Shown: positions 10,036 to 21,985 of the stretch, piece by piece
Numbering within the stretch: position 1 is the stretch's first letter
Layout: each line of letters starts with the position of its first letter
DNA from: Siphonodentalium dalli
Taxonomy: Eukaryota > Mollusca > Scaphopoda > Gadilida > Siphonodentaliidae
DNA: 64,000 nt
NCBI GenBank assembly: GCA_032622095.1
Contig: CP136069.1
Location: 71,511,319-71,575,318 of the forward strand
Direction of reading: 5' to 3'
Program-made: the position numbers and the translations under genes
The notes under the pieces: model-generated
Told to the model about the DNA's origin: nothing
The model's input: only the letters and a program-made list of their open reading frames with translations
The model's database searches: none

Positions 10036-12100
10036 CGACGTAAAACGTCGTGGCTTTCGGACATTTTTTCTGTGACACGTTTTTGCTATGTTTATTTTAT
10101 GTGTTGTTTTCGATTATTTGTTTGTCGCTGATATCGCCATTTGTCGGGATTCCCTGTTTCTATATTTAAAACTGGCATGCTCATAATGAGCCTCGTTTTT
10201 GATTTTTTCTCCCCGATCAAAATACGTCAGAGTTATGACAAAAAATAGATTGACCTACATTTTCTCCATCCGAATTCTACATCAACAAGGCTATAGACTC
10301 CTTCGGGACCAACATAGACACCTTCATTGGGTATTTTTACTTATAATTGGGAAGTTTTATCGTTTTTGTTTCGTGCGAAGACCATTCGCCAATGTGCGGG
10401 AAAAGCAAGACATTCAAAATGCGATTGCGTGTCATTTCGTAATTCAACGCAGTAGGCTGAATAGCCTAACCTTCAGCCGAGTTCCTGGTCAAATACGACG
10501 TAACACAAAACAAAATGCATTTGTTGACTCAAACACCGTTCGAAGAGTTTATCCTTACATAAAATGATCGTTATTGATTAATTATTGATTTTTATTGTTG
10601 CATATCGGCTATAGCTATCAATATTTACACAAATAGTATTAATTATTTCTTATAAATTATATAATTGCTCACGTTTTCGCTAATTTTGTCAACTTTGGCT
10701 TTGTTGGAAAATAAAAATTCAAAATAAATATGCCGTTGAAAAAATGTAATCGATATTAAAAGTCTCATCGTTTCAGCAACATGGAATTGGTTTTAAAATT
10801 TAATTACTTAAATGATTAATATAGAAATTTGCCTTTTATCTGTGATGAAATGGACATGTTTTATATCTATATTGTTCAAATGTCAGACCGTAATAATGCT
10901 GTTAGTGTTACACTGAGAAAGTTAAGAATAAGAATTCAAATCAATAAAAGTGATTTCCCCACAACTCTTCCTAAGCCAAAGTGTGTAGTAAATCATTTTC
11001 TGAAATTAAAACACCTTTCAGACTCTGTTGAATTTGGATTTGCAAGCCAATTAAGTACAGACAATCCTCACTTGATGTCAGAAAAAGAATATTGACCGAG
11101 TGATAGATGCTAATAGTGACATGTAGGTCTACTTGTTTGTCATGCATATTGGTGCATTCAGCAAAGAACAGTACTTGTAAGTTGTAGTGATGCTTGCGGG
11201 TCCACCATCCCAAGTTATGAGCAAAATTATCTCAGGTTGCGAAGAAGACCGAGATGAGGCGATGACATTTACAAATGATCCTCGAGCTGTGTGAAAAGGT
11301 GTCAAATAAGCCGGCCACAATAATTTTAAATTAAAAGCTGAAATGAGTTGATTGCCAAATTGAGATCTTGGTGTCCTAACTCTCAAAACATATTTGTGTG
11401 CTTCACAATGCTGTTGACGTAACAATACGAAGGATAGAAAAGAACAAAAGATCAATTAAATCATATGTAACCATTCTAGGGATTCTAGTTGACAGTCATA
11501 GTGCCAAGGATGATGAAATAATGATATTAAAATCAGTTGGAGGAGAACAATACAGAAATTGCACTACTTGAAAGTGAAAAGTGAAAATATGACGTAAGGA
11601 AGTTAATACCAGCAGGCAAATTCCGCTATAAAGATGACAAAGGTGATCCTAGAGGATTTGTATCATTTTTAGAGGAGCACAACCTGCCAAAATGAATACT
11701 TAACAATGGTACAGAGGTAATAGGCTACATATCTTAATCGGTTATTCCTCATCAGTGGCAGACTCGCCATTCATTATAAGAAGTTTCTCATTAAGTTCCT
11801 CCGAACAGGAACATGCAGTCTCATGCGGTGGTCTTCAGACTTCAATACTGGCAGATTTCACACTCCCAACTGCCAAAGTTGAGTTGCAGGTGCTTTGACT
11901 GATTGGTAAGTTACTTACAGGTCCATGGATGAAGAAATCCATCACATCAAAGGGATATGTGTTGTGAAAAAAGTGGTTAATGAATTGAAAAACATACTGA
12001 ATTGTAACATGGCATACCGGTATACATGTATGTAAATGTCTTGGAAAGTTTACTTTAGCCAATACAAATGAATTCTAAGACGTTATGGCGTAAATCAAAC
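10036..12100. other. Interior of the 8.65 kb element; no recognised gene
   Basis: The longest open frames are 122 codons (10199-10567) and 88 codons (10829-11095), both on the plus strand and without recognised motifs. Short coding-looking patches around 11180-11290 and 11610-11695 are broken by stops and could be remnants of an element gene. Nothing more can be supported. Confidence 0.4.
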
Positions 12101-12107
12101 TTTTGAA

Positions 12108-12213
12108 GTTTTCGGTCCAGTAGGTAGACACTTTGACCACTTAACCACAGCAGAATTATGGGTAATGTTTCAGGATTTAGTCGGAAAGCTCTCGGCTCAT
12201 TGGGCATTACTAT
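12108..12213. repeat. Internally deleted TA-type fold-back element (copy A)
   Basis: This fragment carries the CACTTAACCACAGCAG arm, the GATTTAGTCGGA block and a terminal GGGCATTACT, with most of the hairpin missing. It belongs to the family seen complete at 33264-33476. Confidence 0.7.
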
Positions 12214-12327
12214 AGTATAGTATTATTCAGGATGATAGAACCTTTTATAATGGTATATTATTGTATTATTGTATACGGTTGTTTGAATTTTGCTGCAGGC
12301 AGTCCAGGTAACTTTACCCCGACCGAT

Positions 12328-12353
12328 GGGGGGGGGGGGGGGGGGGGGGGGGG
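12328..12353 (+). repeat. Poly-G tract
   Basis: A run of 26 G. Comparable runs of C lie at 16562-16580, 16622-16642 and 17285-17304. Such tracts can form four-stranded structures, and their length here may be unreliable in an assembly. Confidence 0.95.
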
Positions 12354-12469
12354 TCAAACCTTAAATTTGATATTTAAAATCTTCAAAGGGACATTACTCT
12401 TGAACAAGAAGGGCAATCTTTTAGATTCCTTTAGATTTGTATTCAGAATGACATGTGTAGAGTAACGCA

Positions 12470-13130
12470 CCCTACCTCTTATCTTATTCAAGGGACAGCA
12501 TTGTACGTGTGACTATCTATTGATAGCATGTAGACCTCGACCCCTATACCACATCTTATTCAAGGGATGTACTAGTATCAATCTGAACTCTAGCTGCCCC
12601 AACACATTCCACAGGATCTGACCTGCTGGCGCGACCTGACCTGGTAGTAGGTAGTTATGCAAAAGCTAGCCACAAAGGAAAGCCAGTATGATGTAACCAC
12701 CTCAGTTCGCCCATCGGTCAAGACAGAACAAAGAGAGATATAAATAACACATACTCATTAGCGTATATATAAACCAAACATTAATCTACTCTTCAATTAA
12801 TAGTTTTGGCTCTTCAGACATAATTGGCAGATGCCAACATGGGATCGCTAATTAATAATATGCGCTCCTGTCTTTCCATCCATCCAAGATTTGACTCATC
12901 ACATTGCTGTTGACTATACATTAATATTAGACGTGAATAAAAGTTATACAAAGAACTGACTTCATTCCTTCACACATGCCCTTTCAAATGATATATAACA
13001 CAACATGTTCAAATGATCTCAAATGTATGATGAGGAATGCATTTCGTCATCTGATCAAACTGCCCGAGAGAAACTCTCAAGGTGGTGATTACTTCGTTAA
13101 TTATTAATTAGTTAATTAATAAATCAATTA
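12470..13130. other. Unassigned sequence
   Basis: No gene or element end recognised. The tail (13090-13130) is a TTAATTAATTA-type low-complexity stretch. Confidence 0.5.
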
Positions 13131-13750
13131 ATTATACCCCCACTTTCGAAGAAAATGGGGGGTATACTTGATTGACTGCGTCCGTCCGTCTGTCACGCTT
13201 TCTCCCTCCGTCTCTCTGTCCGTCCGTCCGTCCGACCTCATAACTCGAACAACTATGAACCGATTTCAATAATTTTTTGTATGCAATCTCCTTAGGACGG
13301 TCTCTCCGCATGATGCTAATTGCGGTTCGGTCCGACTTTTTTTTTCAAGTTACGCCTCATTTTCGACTTATTTTGACTTAGAAAATTCTGTCCGACTTAA
13401 TAACTTTAACAAATATGAACCGATTTCAATAATTTTTGGTATACATGCTTCTCACAATACCCTCTCTACATGATGCAGCTAGGGATTGGTTCAAACTGTT
13501 TTTCGTAATATTACACTTCATTTTCGACTTATTTTGACTTAGAAAATTCTGTCTGAATTAATAACTTTAACAAATATGAATCAATTTGAAAAAAAAATTC
13601 TGTACAAACCTCTTGTGACACCATATCGATATAATTAGTCTGAATTTTTCTTTAAAGTTAAAAATCTTTTTTGTTGGGTTTACGGATAATGCGGGTTGAA
13701 TTTGCCATGGTGGGGGTAAGCTAGCACTCGAGTGCACACCTCTTGTTAAT
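13131..13750. repeat. CCGTCCGTC-headed dispersed repeat with terminal hairpin
   Basis: It starts with a hairpin (ATACCCCCACTTTCG against GGGGGGTAT, 13133-13165), followed by a CCGTCCGTCCGTCCG tract near 13220. Three degenerate repeats of an AACAAATATGAACCGATTTC block follow (about 13248, 13400, 13560), and it ends at GTGCACACCTCTTGTT. Blocks of this build recur at 27840-28440, 28580-28650 and 38150-38360. Confidence 0.7.
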
Positions 13751-13994
13751 TTTGGTATATCAATTGATAGAATAAATGTTATAGTCAGTCACATACTACT
13801 AATAGCTTTTTTCTATTACAAACAGGATGTGGTTTCGTCACTTATAAGTTGAGATATGACATTTTGAAGTGAAATTTTGTGTCGAAAATCGTCAAAAAGT
13901 TGTTTTTTTTGGTCACAGAGCCGCAATGCTAAGTATATGGCCAGCCTGTCGGAAAAAATGCGCTAATTTCCGACACAAAAATGGTCATAACTTT

Positions 13995-15580
13995 TTAGCT
14001 CAACTTTACTTTGTAAAGTTTGAGCTATTGCCATGGCTTTGTCGTCCGTCGTTCGTGTGTACGTGTGTACGTAAGGCGTCAACAATGCAGGCTACAGGTC
14101 GTACCTTTGGTCGGATCATTATGAAATTTGTTATAGCTGTTGACATCAACATTTAGACCAGAATGATTAATTTTGGGGTCATTCGGGAAAAAAACATGGC
14201 CGCCAGTGGCCATCTTGGATTTCAAAATTCAATCCATTAGCACGGGCTACAGGCCGTACTGTTTGTCTGATCATCATGAAATTTGTCATGGATGTTAATA
14301 TTGACATGTAGATGGGAACGAGTAATTTTGGGGTCATTCGGCCCGAACACATGGCCGCCAGCAGCCATCTTGTATTTTACTCTTTGTATGACTAAATTCT
14401 TTAGCACGGGCTACAGGTCGTACTTTTTGTCTGATCATCATAAAATTTGTCAAGAATGTTAACAATGACATGTAGATGGGAACGACTCATTTTGGGGTCA
14501 TTCGGCCAAAAAACATGGCCGCCAGCAGCCATCTTGAATTTTACTCTTTGTATGACTAAATCGTTTAGCACGGGCTACAGGTCGTACCTTTAGTCTGATC
14601 ATCATAAAATTTGTCATGACTGTTGAAATTGGAATGTAGATGGGAACGAGTCATTTTGGGGTCATTCGGACAAAAAACGTGGCCACCAGTGGCCATCTTG
14701 GATTTCAAAATTTAATCCATTAGCACGTGCCACAGGTCGTACTCTTCGTCTGATCATCATGAAATTTGTCATGGATGATAATATTGACATGTAGATGGGA
14801 ACGAGTCATTTTGGGGTCATTCGGCCCAAAAACATGGTCGCCAGCAGCCATCTTGGATTTTACTCTTTGTATGACTAAATCCTTTAGCACGGGCTACAGG
14901 TTGTACCTTTAGTCTGATCATCATAAAATTTGTCATGAATGTTAATAATGACATGTAGATGGGAACGAGTCATTTTGGGGTCATTCGGACACAAAACATG
15001 GCCGCCAGTGGCCATCTTGGATTTCAAAATTTAATCCATTAGCACGGGCCACAGGTCGCACTGTTCGTCTGATCATCATGAAATTTGTCATGGATGATAA
15101 TATTGACATGTAGATGGGAACGAGTAATTTTGGGGTCATTCGACCAAAAAACATGGCCGCCAGCAACCATCTTGGATTTTACTCTTTGTATGACTAAATT
15201 CTTTAGCACGGGCTGCAGGTCGTACCTTTAGTCTGATCATCAATAAATTTGTCATGGCTGTTAATAATGACATGTAGATGGGAACGAGTCATTTTGGGGT
15301 CATTCGGCCAAAAAACATGGCCGCCAGCAGCCATCTTGGATTTTACTCTTTGTATGACTAAATCCTTTAGCACGGGCTACAGGTCGTACCTTTAGTCTGA
15401 TCATCATAAAATTTGTCATGGCTGTTGAAATTGGAATGTAAATGGGAACAAGTCATTTTGGGGTCATTCGGACAAAAAAACATGGCTGCCAGTGGCCATC
15501 TTGGATTTCAAAATTTAATCAATTAGCATGGGCCTCAGGTCGTACTGTTCGTCTGATCATCATGAAATTTGTCATGGCTG
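13995..15580. repeat. Satellite array, 155-165 bp monomer
   Basis: About ten tandem monomers, marked by TTTTGGGGTCATTCGG at roughly 14173, 14330, 14493, 14656, 14812, 14976, 15131, 15296 and 15460. Two monomer types occur: one with GCCAGTGGCCATCTTGGATTT then AATCCATTAGC, the other with GCCAGCAGCCATCTTGG then TTTGTATGACTAAAT. They mix in a partly alternating order. A TTAGCTCAACTTTACTTTG motif opens the array. The array resumes at about 18227 after an insertion. Confidence 0.92.
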
Positions 15581-16237
15581 TTAAGGTAGCAATACACGAT
15601 TTCCAGCAATTTTGCCAACCTGGGAGGGGGTACTGTACTTCAAATCAATGCTAAGCCATTATCGTTGGCATATATTCCATCGAGCATGTTTTAATTTCGA
15701 CAGAAATTTTAGGTGTAATCATATAAATGTACTTTTGGTTCTTCGTACAGTTTGTCATTGAGTTATGCCCCTTGGTTAGCACACACGAACCGCTCAATTT
15801 TACCCATTTTATTTACTCAAATTGGCCATTTTCAACCCAAAAACAGACCATGATAGAGCGAATGTCAGTAAATAAGATTCTTCCACCTGATAGAGCTATG
15901 CTAGAGCTGAGAAATATTTGAAATAGAAAAAAAGTTATCGTATCAATTTGAAAAAAAAGTCTTGCGAGCCCAGATGACAGAATTCAGGGGAGAGAAATCG
16001 GGCTATTTTCCTGTAATCAATAACACAGAGTTGGCCTTCACTGAATACGAAAACCCTGTTGCGTATCCAAATTTTTCACTTTTTTGAGAACTTTCCCAGT
16101 TTTGTAAAATAAATAAACCTTCAAACCAGTAATGACACAGTTAACACAGGCTACACTGGCCGTTATGCCCCCCAGATACTTATATTTCTATTTTTCAGAC
16201 CCCCTACAACCCGTGAAATCGTGTACTGCTACCTTAA
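15581..16237. mobile_element. TTAA-type MITE, family 1, copy 1
   Basis: Termini GGTAGCAATACACGATTT (from 15585) and AAATCGTGTACTGCTACC (to 16233) are inverted with mismatches and flanked by TTAA on both sides. The TTAA duplication is typical of piggyBac-like transposases. There is no coding potential. It differs from the copy at 17579-18226 by only a few bases in about 650. Confidence 0.93.
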
Positions 16238-17574
16238 AGGAAAAATAGAGTTATCCCCCTTCAACGCGCAAATGTCCAGTTAAGTCTCTGACGTACACCG
16301 ATAACTTTGATATATAACACATATGGTGTTTCTTCAGTGCGAATGGGAAATACGGTCAATAGTGTGGTTTCAATAAAAATGAACCAAATTCACCCAAATT
16401 ATTGGTTATAGCGAAAAAATAAAATTTAAATTATAAATGTGACATCATGCCCACCACCTTAAAACTAAACATCCCAGTCAAAAAGCCAGTCTGAACAGAC
16501 ATATTACATCTGTATTCTGCTGACCAGAGCATATGCACTGTGGTTATTTACTAGCCAGCCACCCCCCCCCCCCCCCCCCCTCCCATCCTCCCCCGCATAT
16601 GTTAAGACAATGTTCTTGTCACCCCCCCCCCCCCCCCCCCCCACCAAAATATGTTAAGAGACAATGTATTTGGTTATTTAGAAACACGACCAAGACCGAA
16701 TGACCAATATCAATCAATACGCCTATTCGTAGGTGGTATCCGAGGAGTTCCATTGTTGGGATGTTCCCTTAGCAACACATTTCGTTACATGCAAATCACT
16801 TTTATGTGGTCAGTCATAAACATGTAAGAACGCAACAAAACTCCAAACAAATCGTAGGGAATAACTAATGCATATATAATCACCCCTCCCCCAAAATGTG
16901 AACCATGTTTATTTGGCCGGTCGGTGTACATTCAATGACTTAATTGTCAAGTTGAAATCACACTATTTAATTATTTATGGAATCTTATATACCATTTTTA
17001 TTGTGCTGGTGCTCACGCGCTGTTCGTGATAACTCAGTAGCTGACTTTACCCCCTCTCCAATATACATATTGACATTACTCGGTCATTCGGAAACACGAC
17101 CAAGACTAAATAACCAACATTAATATGGCTTTTCGCACCAGTTATCCAAGGAAATCCATTGTTGAAATGTTTGCGTGGCAACACGTTTCATTAAATTAAT
17201 GTCAATTTTATGTAATTACACAAAACCGCACCACTCGAAACGAATCGTACAGAGTAACTGATGCATATATAATCACATAACCAACCCCCCCCCCCCCCCC
17301 CCCCAAATGTGAACCGGAATGTTTTTTTTTATCGATAGCAGACATACGTTGAATTTGTTTTTTGCCCTGTCGGTGTGATCATTCAGTGACTTGTCAAGCT
17401 GGAATCCATACTATCAAAGTTTACAGCCTCTGATACAAATACTCTACAAGCAAATGCACCTAATTCCGAGAACAGTCATAAATAGAAACTGTCAATAGTA
17501 ACTCAGACACGAAGATAGGAAAGATAAAATGTTTCAGTAGATTTTCACTAATTTATCCAATTTGATATGTCTCT
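16238..17574. other. Segment between two identical MITEs; degenerate internal duplication
   Basis: No gene recognised. Two diverged copies of a roughly 400-bp unit are visible, marked by GAAACACGACCAAGAC (about 16681 and 17090) and by ATGCATATATAATCAC (about 16869 and 17260). Each is followed by a C-rich or poly-C stretch. This segment appears to have been carried into the satellite array by the flanking MITE pair. Confidence 0.7.
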
Positions 17575-18229
17575 TTAAGGTAGCAATACACGATTTCCAG
17601 CAATTTTGCCAACCTGGGAGGGGGTACTGTACTTCAAATCAATGCTAAGCCATTATCGTTGGCATATATTCCATCGAGCATGTTTTAATTTCGACAGAAA
17701 TTTTAGTTGTAATCATATAAATGTACTTTTGGTTCTTCGTACAGTTTGTCATTGAGTTATGCCCCTTGGTTAGCACACACGAACCGCTCAATTTTACCCA
17801 TTTTTTTACTCAAATTGGCCATTTTCAACCCAAAAACAGACCATGATAGAGCGAATGTCAGTAAATAAGATTCTTCCACCTGATAGAGCTATGCTAGAGC
17901 TGAGAAATATTTGAAATAGAAAAAAAGTTATCGTATCAATTTGAAAAAAAAGTCTTGCGAGCCCAGATGACAGAATTCAGGGGAGAGAAATCGGGCTATT
18001 TTCCTGTAATCAATAACACAGAGTTGGCCTTCACTGAATACGAAAACCCTGTTGCGTATCCAAATTTTTCACTTTTTTGAGAACTTTCCCAGTTTTGTAA
18101 AATAAATAAACCTTCAAACCAGTAATGACACAGTTAACACAGGCTACACTGGCCGTTATGCCCCCCAGATACTTATATTTCTATTTTTCAGACCCCCCAC
18201 AACCCGTGAAATCGTGTACTGCTACCTAA
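17575..18229. mobile_element. TTAA-type MITE, family 1, copy 2
   Basis: The same element and orientation as the copy at 15585-16233. The left flank is TTAA (17575-17578). The right flank is TAATAATGACATG, one T short of TTAA, and that flank is satellite sequence continuing the monomer broken at 15584. Confidence 0.93.
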
Positions 18230-18440
18230 TAATGACATGTAGATGGGAACGAGTCATTTTGGGGTCATTTGGCCAAAAACATGACCGCCAGCAGCCATCT
18301 TGGATTTTACTCTTTGTATGACTAAATTCTTTAGCACGGGCTACATGTCGTACCTTTAGTCTGATCACCATAAAATTTGTCATGAATGTTAATAATGACA
18401 TGTAGATGGGAACGAGTCATTTTGGGGTCTCTTCATGTCT
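18227..18440. repeat. Resumed satellite array
   Basis: Satellite monomers continue from TAATGACATGTAGATGGG, in register with the monomer interrupted at 15584. About 1.3 monomers remain before non-satellite sequence begins near 18430. Confidence 0.88.
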
Positions 18441-19385
18441 ATAAACTAGTATAAGACATTCAACTTTCCACATTCCTAATCGCTCCATTGACTGTAATAC
18501 ATTAAATTATTCCCTTTCCAAGTTGAGCTACAGTGTCATTGACACTTTCATTTAATATCTGACCTTAGAAAAAATCACACATTTCATTTTAATTGTCTTT
18601 CCAAGCTCTTTCCAGCAAATTAACTTTCAATGAATAATAATCAATTTGAATTTTTTTGTCACGTCCCTACTTTGTGACAATTTTGTAATCTTCTTCAAAC
18701 ATCATAAAATCACTTTATTTTTGAAACTAATTGTCCCCGGCATCAATTGTTGCCCAAATATTGAGAAATAACCAATTGGATTTCAAAAGAAATGGTATTT
18801 GGTAGAAATATAAAATTTCATACCAAAACTGTATAGCTCGATTTGCACATTATGTGCAAATCTGACTATATAGTCAGATTTGCACATGAGCCAGACCTGA
18901 ACAAGTGTCCACTTAACCGCGGTGCGGTTTGCGTTGCCACCGCGGCCGAACTGCAACTACACCGCGGCTCCACCGGCTGACTGCAGTTGGACCGCGGTGT
19001 ACTTGCCGTTCGGTCACGGTGTAGTTGCCGTTCAGCCGCGGTGTACTTGCCGTTCGGCCGCGGTGTACTTGCCGTTTTTAGAATGATGTTGAAAAACACA
19101 AAAGAGGGCACCATAAATGTGGTTTGATTGAGCCCATTGTTTAAATACCATCAGCCAGACGATCTATTATTTTTTAGGTCTAATCCGTCTGGTGACAATG
19201 TGTGATAATCTTGTAAGTAGTCAACGTCCTACCGGTAAACTGTTAATAAAATCAAGGTGTCATAATCCATCCTGATTAATGTTAATTATTAGGTGACACG
19301 GAAGTGTGATGTTGCCGACAACAAGCTCCCTCTAGATTTGGCAGCACGTGTCTTTTTGAGAAGTAAGCATTGGAATACCGTGCAC

Positions 19386-20277
19386 AAGTGACATTAGATC
19401 ATGCCATGAATCTCTACTAATGCTAACGCCCATAGAGATCATACTCCATTAGTTCAAAACCCGGGAACTTTTTTTAAGTTTTGACAGGGAACCGTATAAA
19501 GTCGAAAAAATAATGCGGGGAATGTACTTCTTTGTTCATACCTGTTGCTTAATGATTTATTCATCGGTACGTGAAGTTCCCAGCTCGAGATTAAATTATT
19601 TACATGACTTTTGAGACCCAATTCCGCGATAAATATTTATTTTATTCCTGTCACCAAATTCAGGCCGTAAGCGGCCGCACGCAGAAGCAATTCTGTGTCA
19701 AGCTCCCCTGCATAACACACACTCACACAATCCAATGTGATGGCAGTCTCTGTTATCGGGGACACCACAGGCCGTAGTATACAAGTTTCTTCACAACGGG
19801 GACAGATACAAACGATTTATGCACGAAACAATGTTTTATTCCAAATCAATGGCAATATAAAGCAGATATTATAGTGTGTATTAATCCATTGTGAGTGTTA
19901 CACAGGGGGAGCTTGACCAGCTTGCAACCGGTTCGGTGGCTGGAAATTATACTTCAGTTATAGTTTCGGTCATCGACCAATTAGAATTGCTTCCGCGTGC
20001 GGCCGCTTACGGCCTGAATTTGGCGAAATATTTATCGCGGAATCAGGTCTCAAAAGTCAAGTAAATAATGTAATCTCGAGCTGGGAACGTCACTTACCGA
20101 TGAATAAATCATTAAGCAACAGGTATGAACAAAGAAGTACATTCCCCGCGTTATTTTTCGACTTTATACGGTTCCCTGTCAAAACTTTAAAAAAGTTCCC
20201 GGGTTTTGAACTGATGGAGTATGATCTCTACGGGCGTCAGCATTAGTAGAGATTCATGGCATGATCTAAAGTGACAT
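19386..20277. mobile_element. Mutator-like non-autonomous element with long inverted arms
   Basis: The element (19395-20268, 874 bp) has inverted arms of roughly 280-310 bp beginning TAGATCATGCCATGAATC and ending with its complement, around a spacer of about 280 bp. It is flanked by the 9-bp direct repeat AAGTGACAT (19386-19394 and 20269-20277). Long inverted arms plus a 9-bp duplication are the hallmark of Mutator-like elements. The inverted relative near 6909-6918 shows the uninserted site, supporting the exact borders. The arms contain symmetrical GCGGCCGC sites. There is no transposase. Confidence 0.92.
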
Positions 20278-20649
20278 TTAATAGAGAATTGACTCACCAT
20301 CCTGCCATTTAAGACTAATTATAAAATAAGGATTATGGTTTGTTGTCGCATCCTCCTTTGAACTGTTTGTTTGCCCATATTTAAATATTTGTTATTTTGA
20401 TGTTGTTTTCTCTTGTTCAAATAAAATTTTTTTTACATTAATTAAAAATATTATTTGGTTTGAATTATATACTGACTACATCCACCCATGTGGACATCCT
20501 TTTGGAATTTACTGCCGTCCATTGAATGTATAAAAATCTGTGCCAGAATTTTCTTCATCTTCTGGAATGAAAAATAAAGAGCGTTTGTGCGTGGTAAGGT
20601 AATTTTCGCCCGCGAAGATTTTATGAACCTAAATATTTAAAATCCTTTC

Positions 20650-21985
20650 AATACCGTAGTTACTTTAAAGACAAAGCCGCGGCAGCATGCCAGTGGACCT
20701 TTGATGAAACTTGAAAGGGAATTTCAAGGAGAAAGTGACATGTAATCATGTTCACTCAAACAACAGTTACGATGTAGCAAACAATGTTGATTGCTACACA
20801 GTCCTCGCGCCCAATTTATGAACAATGCTGACGTAATTCGCGTGCACCCTGGTGCACCTGGCATTTGAGATATACAGATGTGCGCAAAAATAACGGTGAA
20901 TAACAAGTTCCCAAACAAGAGTTTCACTCACTTTTTTGTGGCAATATACGTAAACAATACTTTATGGATATATAACAAAATAAAATGATGCATGGTTTAT
21001 ACGTCCATTGAATAAAAACGACCAAATGGTTCGTTTACGTGGATTTGCAATAGACCGGATATGCAATGATTAGAATTGTGCTAAATTAAACCGGCTTTCC
21101 GGGAAACACGGCACCAGTCTGAGCGCACCGCTTCCCTTTTAGGCGAACATGAATAATATGCGCCTTTACCCTATCCAGTCCGCCCCTACCCAGGCTACCC
21201 CCGACCTATGTCCATTTTATTGGTTTTGAGGGAAAAAATGAATAATAAACCAAGCGACCGTCCAAACTCTCAAATAAATGTCCCACTTTAACATAAATTT
21301 TCGCTCGATCAACGAAACGGGAATAACTGCGAATGTACTTCCGTTGCAAAAACAAAAGTAGTGTGGTTCTCCGATTTTTATATTGGCGTATACATGTACT
21401 GCAGAGTTAATTATCTAACTGTGATATCTGCACATGCCTAATAAACACGGCGCCGCTGTGTATTCTAATGTTTATTTATTTAGGAAACTCTAATTTCTCA
21501 TTCACCCTTGAATGATCGTTCTTTAACTACTGTAAGCATGTTTGTTGAGATACTATAATTGTCAATATATGTCATCGATGTCCATGTTTTTAAAATTCAG
21601 ATTCCTACATAAATTATACCAGGAATAGACACATGCATGCACTGTGACGTATTGACCGCATGGTGTTTTGTGCACACAATGTTTTCCCCAAATTATGTGC
21701 ACTTTCTGATCAGGACTAGTGGTTTTCATAACTTGTCAACATGACAAATTTTATTCTTATATGGTGACTAAAACCTTATCTGTAGGAATGTTGGTAGAGA
21801 ATACAATAAACAGGTGTAATTTTGACTGCATTACTCGACACTTTATTTACCGGTATAAAGTCTTCAGATTTCAATAGCTTGTTATTGCATAATAAAAAGG
21901 AAAAATAAAATAAATTGAAAAGCATACCACCCGCCCCTAATTTTGGGGTGTCCGTTCGGGGAAACGGGTGCATTATTCATTTTGA
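20650..21985. other. Unassigned part of repeat copy II
   Basis: No gene was recognised, and no corresponding sequence was seen in copy I. Open frames are short and without motifs. Confidence 0.4.

Larger units (their letters stand above)
10011..18676. mobile_element. Putative 8.65 kb element with 8-bp target duplications
   Basis: TAGGGACGTGACAAAAA at 10019-10035 has its reverse complement at the far end (about 18653-18669), and both are flanked by the octamer ACTTTGTG (10011-10018 and 18669-18676). The interval is 10019-18668. Terminal inverted repeats with an 8-bp duplication suggest a hAT- or P-type element. The interior contains other repeats (fold-back remnant, satellite, MITEs) and no intact transposase. 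A chance pairing of two related MITE ends is possible, but the matching octamers argue for one unit. Confidence 0.65.

Noticed and set aside
10829-11095. 88-codon frame on the plus strand
   Set aside because: It looks mildly coding but has no recognisable motif, splice context or family; kept only as a note on the 8.65 kb element interior.
13995-15580. CRISPR-like regular repeats
   Set aside because: The period of about 160 bp with diverged whole monomers is a eukaryotic satellite, not short repeats with unique spacers.
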